Origin: Stenotrophomonas_A sp036403795 | Lineage (GTDB): Bacteria > Pseudomonadota > Gammaproteobacteria > Xanthomonadales > Xanthomonadaceae | Direction of reading: 5' to 3' | DNA length: 23,590 bases | Assembly: GCA_036403795.1 (NCBI GenBank) | Contig: DASWQJ010000087.1 | Location: 1-23,590, forward strand | Shown here: positions 15,535 through 23,197 of the stretch, one piece after another | Numbering within the stretch: the first letter of the stretch is position 1 | How the letters are laid out: each line of letters begins with the position of its first letter | Made by a program: the position numbers and the translations under genes | Notes under the pieces: model-generated | Told to the model about the DNA's origin: nothing | What the model saw: the letters and a program-made list of their open reading frames with translations, nothing else | The model's database searches: none

Positions 15535-15549
15535 GCAACAGGAAACGGT

Positions 15550-16521
15550 ATGAGCAAGCGGATCTACTCCAGAATCGCGGGCACGGGTAGTTATTTGCCC
15601 GATAAGGTGCTCACCAACGACGACCTGACCAAGATCGTCGAAACCAGCGACGAGTGGATCCGAAGCCGTACCGGCATCACCGAGCGACACATCGCCGCCG
15701 ACGACCAGACCACCAGCGACTTGGCGTATTTCGCCTCGTTGCGTGCAATGGAAGCGGCCGGCATCAGCGCCGACGACCTCGACATGATCGTAGTCGGCAC
15801 CACCACGCCAGACCTGATCTTTCCGTCCACCGCTTGCCTGCTGCAGGCACGCCTGGGCGCCAACGGCTGCGGCGCGATGGATGTCAACGCAGCGTGCTCG
15901 GGCTTCGTCTACGCGTTGAGCGTGGCCGACAAGTTCATTCGTTGCGGCGACGCACGCAACGTCCTGGTGGTCGGTGCCGAAACGCTGACCCGCATCGTGG
16001 ACTGGACCGATCGCACGACCTGCGTGCTGTTTGGCGACGGTGCCGGCGCGGTCGTGCTTCGGGCCGACGAAGAAACCGGCATCCTCAGCACCCACTTGCA
16101 TGCCGATGGCAGCAAGAAAGAGTTGCTGTGGGATCCCGTGGGGGTGTCCACCGGCTTCGGGGACGGCACCGCCGGCAAGATCCTGATGAAGGGCAACGAC
16201 GTCTTCAAGTACGCCGTCAAGGCGCTGGATTCGGTCGTGGACGAGACGCTCCAGGCCAATGGCCTGGACAAGCACGACCTGGACTGGTTGATTCCCCACC
16301 AGGCCAACCTGCGCATCATCGAGGCGACCGCCAAGCGGCTGGACTTGTCGATGGACCAGGTCGTGGTCACCGTCGACAAGCATGGCAATACCTCCGCCGG
16401 TTCAGTGCCGTTGGCGCTGGACGAGGCCGTCCGGTCCGGTCGCGTCCAGCGTGGCCAACTGGTGCTGCTGGAGGCATTTGGTGGCGGCTTCACCTGGGGC
16501 TCGGCGCTGCTGCGCTATTGA
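15550..16521 (+). CDS. fabH: 3-oxoacyl-ACP synthase III (FabH)
   Basis: FabH starts fatty-acid synthesis by condensing an acyl-CoA primer (usually acetyl-CoA) with malonyl-ACP. The product is 323 residues. The catalytic triad is complete: C116 in NAACSGFVYAL, H250 in IPHQANLRI and N280 in HGNTSAGSVPLAL. The N-terminus RIAGTGSYLPDKVLTN and EWIRSRTGI (36-44) are family hallmarks, as is the closing GFTWGSALLRY-type segment. The ATG at 15550 is preceded by AGGAAAC, a good ribosome-binding site; a longer in-frame start at 15523 overlaps the hairpin and is unlikely. Confidence 0.97.
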   Translation: MSKRIYSRIAGTGSYLPDKVLTNDDLTKIVETSDEWIRSRTGITERHIAADDQTTSDLAYFASLRAMEAAGISADDLDMIVVGTTTPDLIFPSTACLLQARLGANGCGAMDVNAACSGFVYALSVADKFIRCGDARNVLVVGAETLTRIVDWTDRTTCVLFGDGAGAVVLRADEETGILSTHLHADGSKKELLWDPVGVSTGFGDGTAGKILMKGNDVFKYAVKALDSVVDETLQANGLDKHDLDWLIPHQANLRIIEATAKRLDLSMDQVVVTVDKHGNTSAGSVPLALDEAVRSGRVQRGQLVLLEAFGGGFTWGSALLRY

Positions 16522-16527
16522 CTCGGC

Positions 16528-16570
16528 GCCGGGCTGCAAGCCCGGCGGCCGGCGCGCGGCAATGCCGCGC
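16528..16570 (+). terminator. Two GC-rich hairpins after fabH
   Basis: GCCGGGCT-GCA-AGCCCGGC (16528-16546) and GCGCGGC-AAT-GCCGCGC (16554-16570) are perfect short stems just after the fabH stop. Neither has a T-run, so they are terminator-like or RNA-stabilising rather than classic intrinsic terminators. Confidence 0.4.
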
Positions 16571-16605
16571 TTCCTCCGCGCGAATAACCCCGCGGGGACA
16601 TTCCC

Positions 16606-16892
16606 TTGGGCAAATCCATCGTCATCAATGGACGCCGCACCTGGCTCAAGTGGTACGGCGACAACAGCCGTGCGCAGACGCTGGGGCCATTCCATGCGGG
16701 TCATCCATCCCTCGGCACTTTCGTGCTGTGCTGGCCGTGACGGTGCTGTGCGTAGACGGGTTCGCCGACCGGCGACTGGATCTTCTCAACCTGTCCCCTG
16801 AGCGTCGCTGGCAAGGTGCGGCGAAGGTCGGTCTGCGTCGTGGCGGTGAGTGGCAAGCCGTACGGTTGCATACGCGCCAGTACAGACGCTGA
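16606..16892 (+). pseudogene. Probable decayed gene remnant between fabH and fabD
   Basis: A TTG at 16606, preceded by a GGGGA ribosome-binding-like sequence, opens a 44-codon frame that begins GKSIVINGRRTWLKWYGDN and stops at 16738-16740. The opening resembles the N-terminus of LPS-kinase (InaA/WaaP-like) proteins, but the catalytic core is absent. In a different frame, a second protein-like stretch (VLCVDGFADRRLDLLNLSPE ... WQAVRLHTRQYRR) runs to a stop at 16892. A reading is that an internal deletion and a frameshift destroyed one or two genes here. It could also encode a genuine 44-residue peptide. The kinase resemblance is from memory of the family, not an alignment. Confidence 0.35.
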
Positions 16893-16945
16893 GCCACTTT
16901 CGCCCTTATCATCGCCGCTCGTTTTTGGCAGATCCCCCCGCGCAC

Positions 16946-17890
16946 GTGACCGAATCCACACTCGCCTTCGTGTTTCCAGGCCAGGGCTCCCAGTCGCTGG
17001 GCATGCTGGCCGAACTGGCCGAACTCCATCCCCAGGTCCGCGAGACGTTTGCCGAGGCTTCCGAGGGTGCCGGCGTCGACCTGTGGGCGCTGTCGCAGGG
17101 CGGCCCCGAGGAGATGCTCAATCGCACCGAGTTCACCCAGCCGGCGCTGTTGGCCGCTGGCGTGGCGGTGTGGTGCCTGTGGGAGTCCCGCGGTGGCGAG
17201 CGCCCGGTCTGGCTGGCCGGTCACAGCCTGGGTGAATACGCCGCGCTGGTGGCTGCCGGGGCACTGAGCCTGCGCGAGGGCGCCCATCTGGTGCGCCTGC
17301 GCGGTCAACTCATGCAGGAAGCCGCGCCGGCCGGTGTCGGGGCGATGGCCGCCGTGCTGGGCGCCGACGATGCCGTGGTCGCCGAGGTCTGCGAGCAGGC
17401 CGCCGGCAGCCAGGTCGTGGTGCCCGCCAATTTCAATTCTCCCGGCCAGATCGTGATCGGTGGCGATGCCGCTGCGGTGGATCGTGCCCTCGCGCTGCTG
17501 GCCGAGCGCGGCGTGCGCAAGACGGTCAAGCTGGCGGTGAGCGTGCCTTCGCACACGCCGCTGATGCGCGAGGCCGCCAACCGCCTGGCCGAGGCGATGA
17601 TCGGCGTGGACTGGCGTGCGCCGCAGATCCCGGTGGTGCAGAACGTCGATGCCCGTATCCACGAGGGCGTCGATGCGGTCCGCAAGGCGCTGGTCGAACA
17701 GCTTTACCTGCCGGTGCAGTGGACCGCTTGCGTGCAGGCGTTGGCAGCCCGCAACGTGGTGCGCGTGGCCGAGTGTGGCCCGGGCAAGGTGCTGTCCGGC
17801 CTGATCAAGCGCATCGACAAGTCGCTGGAGGCACGCCCGTTGGCGACCCCGGCCGAATTCGACTCCGCGCTGGCCGACTGGGCACGCTGA
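16946..17890 (+). CDS. fabD: Malonyl-CoA:ACP transacylase (FabD)
   Basis: FabD transfers malonyl from CoA to ACP to feed elongation. From the GTG at 16946 the product is 314 residues, the normal length; the open frame extends 32 codons upstream into a non-coding-like stretch. FVFPGQGSQ opens the protein, the nucleophile is S94 in AGHSLGEYAAL, the active-site His is H203 in VPSHTPLM, and PANFNSPGQIVIGG and ECGPGKVLSGL are conserved. A -10-like TATCAT lies at 16907-16912 but I see no convincing -35. It is followed after 71 bases by fabG. Confidence 0.96.
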   Translation: MTESTLAFVFPGQGSQSLGMLAELAELHPQVRETFAEASEGAGVDLWALSQGGPEEMLNRTEFTQPALLAAGVAVWCLWESRGGERPVWLAGHSLGEYAALVAAGALSLREGAHLVRLRGQLMQEAAPAGVGAMAAVLGADDAVVAEVCEQAAGSQVVVPANFNSPGQIVIGGDAAAVDRALALLAERGVRKTVKLAVSVPSHTPLMREAANRLAEAMIGVDWRAPQIPVVQNVDARIHEGVDAVRKALVEQLYLPVQWTACVQALAARNVVRVAECGPGKVLSGLIKRIDKSLEARPLATPAEFDSALADWAR

Positions 17891-17901
17891 ATCCCCCCCA
17901 T

Positions 17902-17919
17902 GACCGCGCCCGCGCGGTC
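17902..17919 (+). other. Hairpin in the fabD-fabG gap
   Basis: GACCGCGC and GCGCGGTC are perfect inverted repeats around a two-base centre, 12 bases after the fabD stop. There is no T-run, so it is unlikely to be a full terminator; it may stabilise or process the polycistronic transcript. Confidence 0.4.
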
Positions 17920-17961
17920 GTTCGCGGCGGCATGGCAGCCGCCTCCAATGAGGACATCAAG

Positions 17962-18705
17962 ATGAGCAAGCCCCTGCAGGGAGAGATCGCGCTGGTCACC
18001 GGCGCCAGCCGAGGCATTGGTGCGGCCATTGCCGAAGAACTGTCCGCCCAGGGCGCGATGGTGATCGGTACCGCCACCTCGGCCAGCGGTGCGCAGGCCA
18101 TCGGCGAGCGCCTGGCGGCGGTGGGTGGCCATGGCCGCGAGCTCAATGTCACCGACCCGGCCGCCGTCGAGGCGCTGGTCGATGCGATCGCCAAGGAATT
18201 CGGTCCGCTTTCCATCCTGGTCAACAATGCCGGCATCACCCGCGACAACCTGCTGATGCGGATGAAGGAAGAAGACTGGCAGTCGATCCTGGATACCAAT
18301 CTGAGCAGTGTCTACCGTACTTCCAAGGCGGTGATGCGCGGCATGATGAAAGCGCGCAAGGGCCGCATCATCAACATCGCTTCGGTGATTGGCGTGACCG
18401 GCAACGCCGGCCAGGCCAACTACGCCGCGGCCAAGGCCGGCATCATCGGATTCTCCAAATCGCTGGCCAAGGAAATCGGTTCACGCGGCGTGACGGTCAA
18501 TGTCGTGGCCCCGGGCTTCATCGACACCGACATGACACGCGCGCTGCCAGAAGAGTCACGTACCGCGCTGCTCGGCCAGATCGCGCTCGGCCGCCTTGGC
18601 GAGCCGGCCGACATCGCGCGGGCGGTGGCGTTCCTGGCCGGTCCGTCGGCCAGCTACATCACGGGCGAAACCCTGCACGTCAACGGTGGCATGTACATGC
18701 CCTGA
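17962..18705 (+). CDS. fabG: 3-oxoacyl-ACP reductase (FabG)
   Basis: This NADPH-dependent short-chain dehydrogenase reduces 3-oxoacyl-ACP in each elongation cycle. The 247-residue product has the cofactor motif GASRGIG (14-20), NNAG (88-91), and the catalytic Ser141, Tyr154 and Lys158 (NIASVIG ... YAAAKAG). N113 (DTNLSSV) completes the tetrad. VAPGFIDTDMTRALPEE and the C-terminal GETLHVNGGMYM are typical of FabG. The ATG at 17962 gives the usual N-terminus. The next gene, acpP, begins 153 bases downstream, enough for a separate promoter. Confidence 0.97.
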   Translation: MSKPLQGEIALVTGASRGIGAAIAEELSAQGAMVIGTATSASGAQAIGERLAAVGGHGRELNVTDPAAVEALVDAIAKEFGPLSILVNNAGITRDNLLMRMKEEDWQSILDTNLSSVYRTSKAVMRGMMKARKGRIINIASVIGVTGNAGQANYAAAKAGIIGFSKSLAKEIGSRGVTVNVVAPGFIDTDMTRALPEESRTALLGQIALGRLGEPADIARAVAFLAGPSASYITGETLHVNGGMYMP

Positions 18706-18858
18706 GGCGTGCGGCGCAGGGAGGCGCCTAAGTGTTTGAACGGTCGGGGTTTATGAGGCAATGCAAGGCCCCGGCGGTTTCTACTACACTATCCAACGCG
18801 GCCATCGCAGCCCGATGGCGTTTTTGAACCACCACTACTCCATCTGGAGCGATATCCA

Positions 18859-19098
18859 ATGAGCACCATCGAAGAACGCGTCAAGAAAATCGTCGTCGAA
18901 CAGCTTGGCGTCAAGGAAGAGGAAGTCACCAACAGTGCATCGTTCGTCGATGACCTGGGTGCCGACTCGCTGGACACCGTCGAGCTGGTGATGGCGCTCG
19001 AGGAAGAGTTCGAGTGCGAGATCCCGGACGAAGAGGCCGAGAAGATCACTTCGGTCCAGCAGGCGATCGACTACGTCAAGGCTCACGTCAAGAGCTGA
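18859..19098 (+). CDS. acpP: Acyl carrier protein
   Basis: The product is 79 residues and strongly acidic, with the 4'-phosphopantetheine attachment site S37 in GADSLDTVELVMALEEEF. It is the standard bacterial AcpP carrying growing acyl chains for FabD, FabG, FabF and FabH. The start MSTIEERVKKIV is canonical. A 153-base gap separates it from fabG and contains a -10-like TACACT at 18785-18790 without a convincing -35, so a dedicated promoter is possible but not proven. A strong terminator follows at 19152-19182, which would let acpP be expressed as an abundant short transcript. Confidence 0.99.
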   Translation: MSTIEERVKKIVVEQLGVKEEEVTNSASFVDDLGADSLDTVELVMALEEEFECEIPDEEAEKITSVQQAIDYVKAHVKS

Positions 19099-19151
19099 TG
19101 CGTCTGCCTGGCTGCCGGTGTCGTCCCAGGACAATGCCGGCGTGCCAAACA

Positions 19152-19182
19152 CATGGGGCCGCATCTGCGGCCCCGTGCTTTT
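19152..19182 (+). terminator. Intrinsic terminator after acpP
   Basis: CATGGGGCCGC (19152-19162) pairs with GCGGCCCCGTG (19167-19177), an eleven-pair stem with one T:G and a four-base loop, followed directly by CTTTTG. It lies 53 bases after the acpP stop. It probably limits read-through into fabF, which starts 102 bases further on. Confidence 0.75.
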
Positions 19183-19284
19183 GAGGTGTCACGGCCGCGA
19201 AGGCGGTTTTGCGACGCACCAGCTTCAAGTTCACCAGTGTCAATCTCGCAAGCTTCAATCCAGGTATCGGGCAGGAGAACCGCA

Positions 19285-20520
19285 ATGAGTCGTCGCGTCG
19301 TCGTTACCGGCATGGGCATGGTGTCGCCTCTGGGCAATGACCTGGCCAGCAGTTGGGATGGCATCGTCAACGGGCGTTCGGGCATCGGCCCGATCACCCA
19401 TATCGATGCAGCCCAGTTCACCACCCGCATCGCAGGTGAAATCCGCGATTTCGATCCCACCCTTTACGTGTCCTCCAAGGACGCGAAGAAGATGGACACC
19501 TTCATCCACTACGGTGTCGGCGCCTCGTTCATGGCGCTGGACGATTCGGGCCTGGAGATCAACGAGTCCAACGCCGAGCGCGTGGGCGCGATCCTGGGTT
19601 CGGGCATCGGTGGCCTGTACGGCATCGAAGAGCAAACCATCAAATTCCATGAGGGCGGCGCGCGCAAGATTTCGCCGTTCTACGTGCCCAGCACGATCAT
19701 CAACATGCTTCCCGGCCAGGTGAGCATCATCAAGGGCCTGAAGGGCCCCACCTTCTCGGCCGTATCGGCCTGCGCCACCGCCAACCATTCGATCGGCACG
19801 GCGATGCGCATGATCCAGCACGGCGATGCCGACGTGATGCTGGCCGGCGGTGCCGAGCGCGGTTCCTCGCCCACCTCGATCGGCGGTTTCTGTTCGATGA
19901 AAGCGATGTCCACCCGCAACGACGACCCGCAGCGCGCTTCGCGGCCGTGGGACAAGGAGCGCGACGGCTTCGTGCTGGGCGACGGCGCCGGTGTGCTGGT
20001 GCTGGAAGAGTACGAACATGCCAAGGCGCGCGGCGCACGGATCTACGCCGAGCTGATCGGCTTCGGTGCGAGTTCCGATGCGTGGCACATGACCGCGCCG
20101 AGCGAAGACGGCGACGGCGCGGCGCGCAGCATGCTGGCCGCGATCCGCGATGCCAAGATCAATCCCGAGGATGTCGACTACCTCAATGCGCATGGCACCT
20201 CGACGCCGCTGGGCGACCTGGCCGAGACCATGGCGATGAAGCGCGCGCTGGGCGACCACGCCTACAAGGCGATGGTCAGCTCGACCAAGTCGATGACCGG
20301 ACACCTGCTGGGTGCCGCGGGTGGCGTGGAAGCGATCTTCTCGGTGATGGCGATCCACGACGGCATCATTCCGCCGACGATCAACCTGGACGAGCCGGGC
20401 GAAGGTTGCGACCTGGACTACGTGCCCAACATCGCGCGCGAGAAGAAGATCGACGTGGCGATGTCCAACGGGTTTGGTTTTGGTGGCACCAACGGTACGT
20501 TGTTGTTCCGTCGCATCTGA
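19285..20520 (+). CDS. fabF: 3-oxoacyl-ACP synthase II (FabF)
   Basis: FabF condenses malonyl-ACP with acyl-ACP for chain elongation. From the ATG at 19285, preceded by AGGAG, the product is 411 residues, the usual length; the frame extends 44 codons upstream through the acpP terminator, which excludes an earlier start. The Cys-His-His triad is C163 (SAVSACATANHSIG), H303 (NAHGTSTPLGD) and H340 (KSMTGHLLGAAGG). The C-terminal SNGFGFGGTNGTLLF is typical. The product belongs to the elongation set with the upstream fabD, fabG and acpP, but it may be transcribed separately because of the terminator at 19152. Confidence 0.98.
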   Translation: MSRRVVVTGMGMVSPLGNDLASSWDGIVNGRSGIGPITHIDAAQFTTRIAGEIRDFDPTLYVSSKDAKKMDTFIHYGVGASFMALDDSGLEINESNAERVGAILGSGIGGLYGIEEQTIKFHEGGARKISPFYVPSTIINMLPGQVSIIKGLKGPTFSAVSACATANHSIGTAMRMIQHGDADVMLAGGAERGSSPTSIGGFCSMKAMSTRNDDPQRASRPWDKERDGFVLGDGAGVLVLEEYEHAKARGARIYAELIGFGASSDAWHMTAPSEDGDGAARSMLAAIRDAKINPEDVDYLNAHGTSTPLGDLAETMAMKRALGDHAYKAMVSSTKSMTGHLLGAAGGVEAIFSVMAIHDGIIPPTINLDEPGEGCDLDYVPNIAREKKIDVAMSNGFGFGGTNGTLLFRRI

Positions 20521-20545
20521 TCCCAGGCGGCCACGACTGCACGGT

Positions 20546-20688
20546 CCAGCGCTGGGCCGGCCGGCGCTGGCCAGGACCGTCCACGACCGGCCCATCCTGG
20601 CCGCGTGCACGCCGGCTTCGGCCGACTGCAGGGCCTGCATGCCGCCGCGAGGCGAACCTAACCCGCGGCCCCGGCACCTGCCGGGGCT
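20546..20688 (+). other. Two hairpins in the fabF-pabB gap
   Basis: The 190 bases between fabF and pabB hold CCAGCGC / GCGCTGG (20546-20552 with 20564-20570) and GCCCCGGC-ACCT-GCCGGGGC (20668-20687). The second lies 23 bases before the pabB start. Neither is followed by a T-run. They may end fabF transcription inefficiently or shape the pabB leader. The open frame that crosses this gap in front of pabB has no protein-like character. Confidence 0.4.
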
Positions 20689-20710
20689 GCGTTGCCTGAG
20701 TAGCAGCGCG

Positions 20711-22066
20711 ATGATGCAGACCCTGCCGTTGGCCGCCGATCTCGACCTGCTGGCACTGCATCGGCTGGCGCCGTCGCGATATCCGGCGTTGTTTGAATCG
20801 GTGGCGCACGGCACGGCCCACGGTCGCTGGGATCTGCTGGCCGTCGCCGACGGCGCGCAACTTCGCCTGGAGGCCGACGGAACGACCCGTGATGGCGAGG
20901 GCAACCCCTACGCACAGGATTTCCTGGATGTGCTGGACGCGGCCTGGGCAGAGGCGCGCTTCACGCGCGAGGCCGATGAAACGGTGCCCTTTCGTGGCGG
21001 CTGGGTACTGCTGCTCGATTACGAGCTGGCCGCGCAGGTCGAACCGGTGTTGCATCTGCCCACGCGTGCCGATGGCTTGCCGTCGGCGCTGGCGCTGCGT
21101 TGCCCGGCCGCGATCGTGCGCGATCACCGGGACGGTCGCTGCATGGCCGTGGCCGAACCCGGCCAGGAAGCCTGGTTGGCGCAGATCGCCGCCGATGTAG
21201 CCGCCGCGGCCGCATTGCCGGCGCTGCCGCCATGGCCCACACCGGCGTCGGTGGAAGAAGACGCACCGGAACGCTTCACCTCCAATGTGGAGCGCGTGCT
21301 CGACTACCTGCGTGCAGGCGACGTATTCCAGGCCAACATTTCGCGTGCCTGGCAGGCCACCTTCGCGAGCACCGTGGATCCGGCAGCGCTGTACGCGCAG
21401 CTGCGCCGAGCCAATCCGGCGCCTTTCGCCGGACTGTTCGTGGCCGCGGGCAGGGCAGTGGTGAGTTCCTCGCCGGAGCGGCTGGTGTCGGTGCAGGGCG
21501 ACTGCGTGCAAACCCGGCCCATCGCCGGTACCCGGCCGCGTTTTCCCGGCGACGACGATGCCAGCCGCATCCAGGAGCTGGTCGGGCATCCCAAGGAGCG
21601 CGCCGAGCATGTGATGCTGATCGACCTGGAGCGCAACGACCTGGGTCGGGTCTGCCGGCCCGGGACGGTGGAAGTGGACGAGCTGATGATCGTGGAGAGT
21701 TACGCCCACGTGCACCACATCGTGAGCAATGTGCGTGGCCACCTGCGTTTCGGTGTGAGCCCGGGTGCGGTGATCGCGGCGGTGTTTCCGGGCGGCACCA
21801 TCACCGGTTGCCCCAAGGTGCGCTGCATGCAGATCATTGCGGAGCTGGAAGGGCAGGCGCGCGGCGCCTACACCGGCGCGTTCGGCTGGTTGGGCGGCGA
21901 CGGCGACATGGACCTGAACATCCTCATTCGCACGGCCGAAGTGCACGCGGACACGATTGCATTCCGGACCGGCGCGGGCATCGTGGTCGATTCGGTGGCC
22001 GAGCGCGAGCTGGACGAAACGCGTGCCAAGGCACGGGGCGTGTTGCGCGCGCTGGCGCCGGAATGA
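20711..22066 (+). CDS. pabB: Chorismate-binding enzyme, aminodeoxychorismate synthase component I type (PabB)
   Basis: The product is 451 residues from the ATG at 20711 (450 from the second ATG). PabB converts chorismate and ammonia to 4-amino-4-deoxychorismate for folate synthesis. The C-terminal chorismate-binding domain has NVERVLDYLRAGDVFQANISR, SSSPERLV, HPKERAEHVMLIDLERNDLG, FPGGTITGCPKVRCMQII and GAYTGAFGWLG. The loop that reads PIKGT in E. coli PabB, with catalytic Lys274, reads PIAGT here (Ala272), as in anthranilate synthase TrpE. N-terminal character and the fab/mltG neighbourhood favour PabB, but TrpE-like chemistry cannot be excluded. No glutaminase domain is fused, and no pabA or pabC lies in the window. 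mltG begins 66 bases downstream. Confidence 0.85.
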   Translation: MMQTLPLAADLDLLALHRLAPSRYPALFESVAHGTAHGRWDLLAVADGAQLRLEADGTTRDGEGNPYAQDFLDVLDAAWAEARFTREADETVPFRGGWVLLLDYELAAQVEPVLHLPTRADGLPSALALRCPAAIVRDHRDGRCMAVAEPGQEAWLAQIAADVAAAAALPALPPWPTPASVEEDAPERFTSNVERVLDYLRAGDVFQANISRAWQATFASTVDPAALYAQLRRANPAPFAGLFVAAGRAVVSSSPERLVSVQGDCVQTRPIAGTRPRFPGDDDASRIQELVGHPKERAEHVMLIDLERNDLGRVCRPGTVEVDELMIVESYAHVHHIVSNVRGHLRFGVSPGAVIAAVFPGGTITGCPKVRCMQIIAELEGQARGAYTGAFGWLGGDGDMDLNILIRTAEVHADTIAFRTGAGIVVDSVAERELDETRAKARGVLRALAPE

Positions 22067-22132
22067 GCCCTGGTGGCCTTAACGGCGGACGCGCCACGCG
22101 CGGTATCCTGAGCGGCATGCAAAGCGGAAGAG

Positions 22133-23197
22133 GTGGACGTGGCGGGGCGTAAACGAGGCTGTCTGGCCGTGCTGGCGGGTGTGGTGATCCTGGTGCTGCT
22201 GGCAACCGCGACCGCGGCCTGGTGGTGGCAGCGCCATGCGCGATTTGCCGAAACCCCCGTGACGGCCACGGCGCCCAGCGTCGTGATCGCGTCCGGAGAC
22301 TCGCTGCGCACGGTGCTGGGCGAGTTGCGCCAAGCCGGCGTGACCGAAGGCGGCGACCTGGACTGGCAGGTGCTGGCGCGACGGATGGACGCGGCCGGCA
22401 AGCTGAAGATCGGCGAGTACGCGTTGCAGCCTGCGCCGACCCCACGCGAACTGCTGTTGCGGATGCGCCAGGGGCGGGTGATCCAGTATCGCTTCACGCT
22501 GGTCGAGGGCTGGAATATCCGCCAGGTGCGTGCCGCACTGAAAACGGCCACGCCGCTGGAGCATCACACCGATGACCTCGACGATGCGGCGCTGATGGCG
22601 AAGCTGGGCATTCCCGGCCAGCATCCGGAAGGGCGCTTTTTGCCCGAGACCTATCTCTACCAGCGCGGCGACAGTGACCTGGATGTGCTGGCGCGAGCGC
22701 ACCAGGCCATGCAGGTCGCGCTCGCCCAGGCCTGGGCGCAGCGGGCCGACGATCTGCCGCTGCAGACGCCGGAGCAGGCGCTGGTCCTGGCCTCGATCGT
22801 GGAGAAGGAAACCGCGTTGGCGGCGGAGCGGCCGCAGATTGCCGGGGTGTTCGCGCGGCGCCTCAAGCTGGGCATGAAACTGCAGACCGACCCCACCGTG
22901 ATCTACGGACTGGGCAGCAGTTATGACGGCAATATCCGCCGTCGCGACCTGGAAACAGACACGCCCTACAACACCTATACGCGGACCGGGCTGACGCCGA
23001 CCCCCATCGCCATGCCGGGGCGCGATGCCTTGCGCGCCGCCGTGCGCCCGGCACCCGGCGAGGCCCTGTACTTTGTCGCCGTGGGCGATGGCAGTGGGGC
23101 GCACGTGTTTTCCAAAAATTACAGCGAGCACAACGCGGCCGTGGCGCGCTATCTGCAACGCTTGCGGCAGCCTGCCGTGCCGGAGTCGGTGCCATGA
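22133..23197 (+). CDS. mltG: Endolytic murein transglycosylase MltG
   Basis: MltG (YceG) cleaves nascent glycan strands at the inner membrane and so sets peptidoglycan strand length. The product is 354 residues with a single N-terminal membrane segment (about 10-33), a LysM-like region, and the YceG catalytic domain. The catalytic Glu is most likely E224 in LASIVEKETALAAERP; LPETYLY, LQTDPTVIYGLG, YNTYTRTGLTPTPIAMPG and FVAVGDGSGAHVFS are all conserved. The start is a GTG, at 22133 or two codons later at 22139, behind GGAAGAGG. The stop overlaps the tmk ATG (ATGA), the conserved mltG-tmk coupling. Confidence 0.95.
   Translation: MDVAGRKRGCLAVLAGVVILVLLATATAAWWWQRHARFAETPVTATAPSVVIASGDSLRTVLGELRQAGVTEGGDLDWQVLARRMDAAGKLKIGEYALQPAPTPRELLLRMRQGRVIQYRFTLVEGWNIRQVRAALKTATPLEHHTDDLDDAALMAKLGIPGQHPEGRFLPETYLYQRGDSDLDVLARAHQAMQVALAQAWAQRADDLPLQTPEQALVLASIVEKETALAAERPQIAGVFARRLKLGMKLQTDPTVIYGLGSSYDGNIRRRDLETDTPYNTYTRTGLTPTPIAMPGRDALRAAVRPAPGEALYFVAVGDGSGAHVFSKNYSEHNAAVARYLQRLRQPAVPESVP

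Noticed and set aside
19255..20904. Long minus-strand frames opposite fabF and pabB
   Set aside because: Shadow frames caused by high third-position GC; no motifs, and both plus-strand genes are unambiguous.
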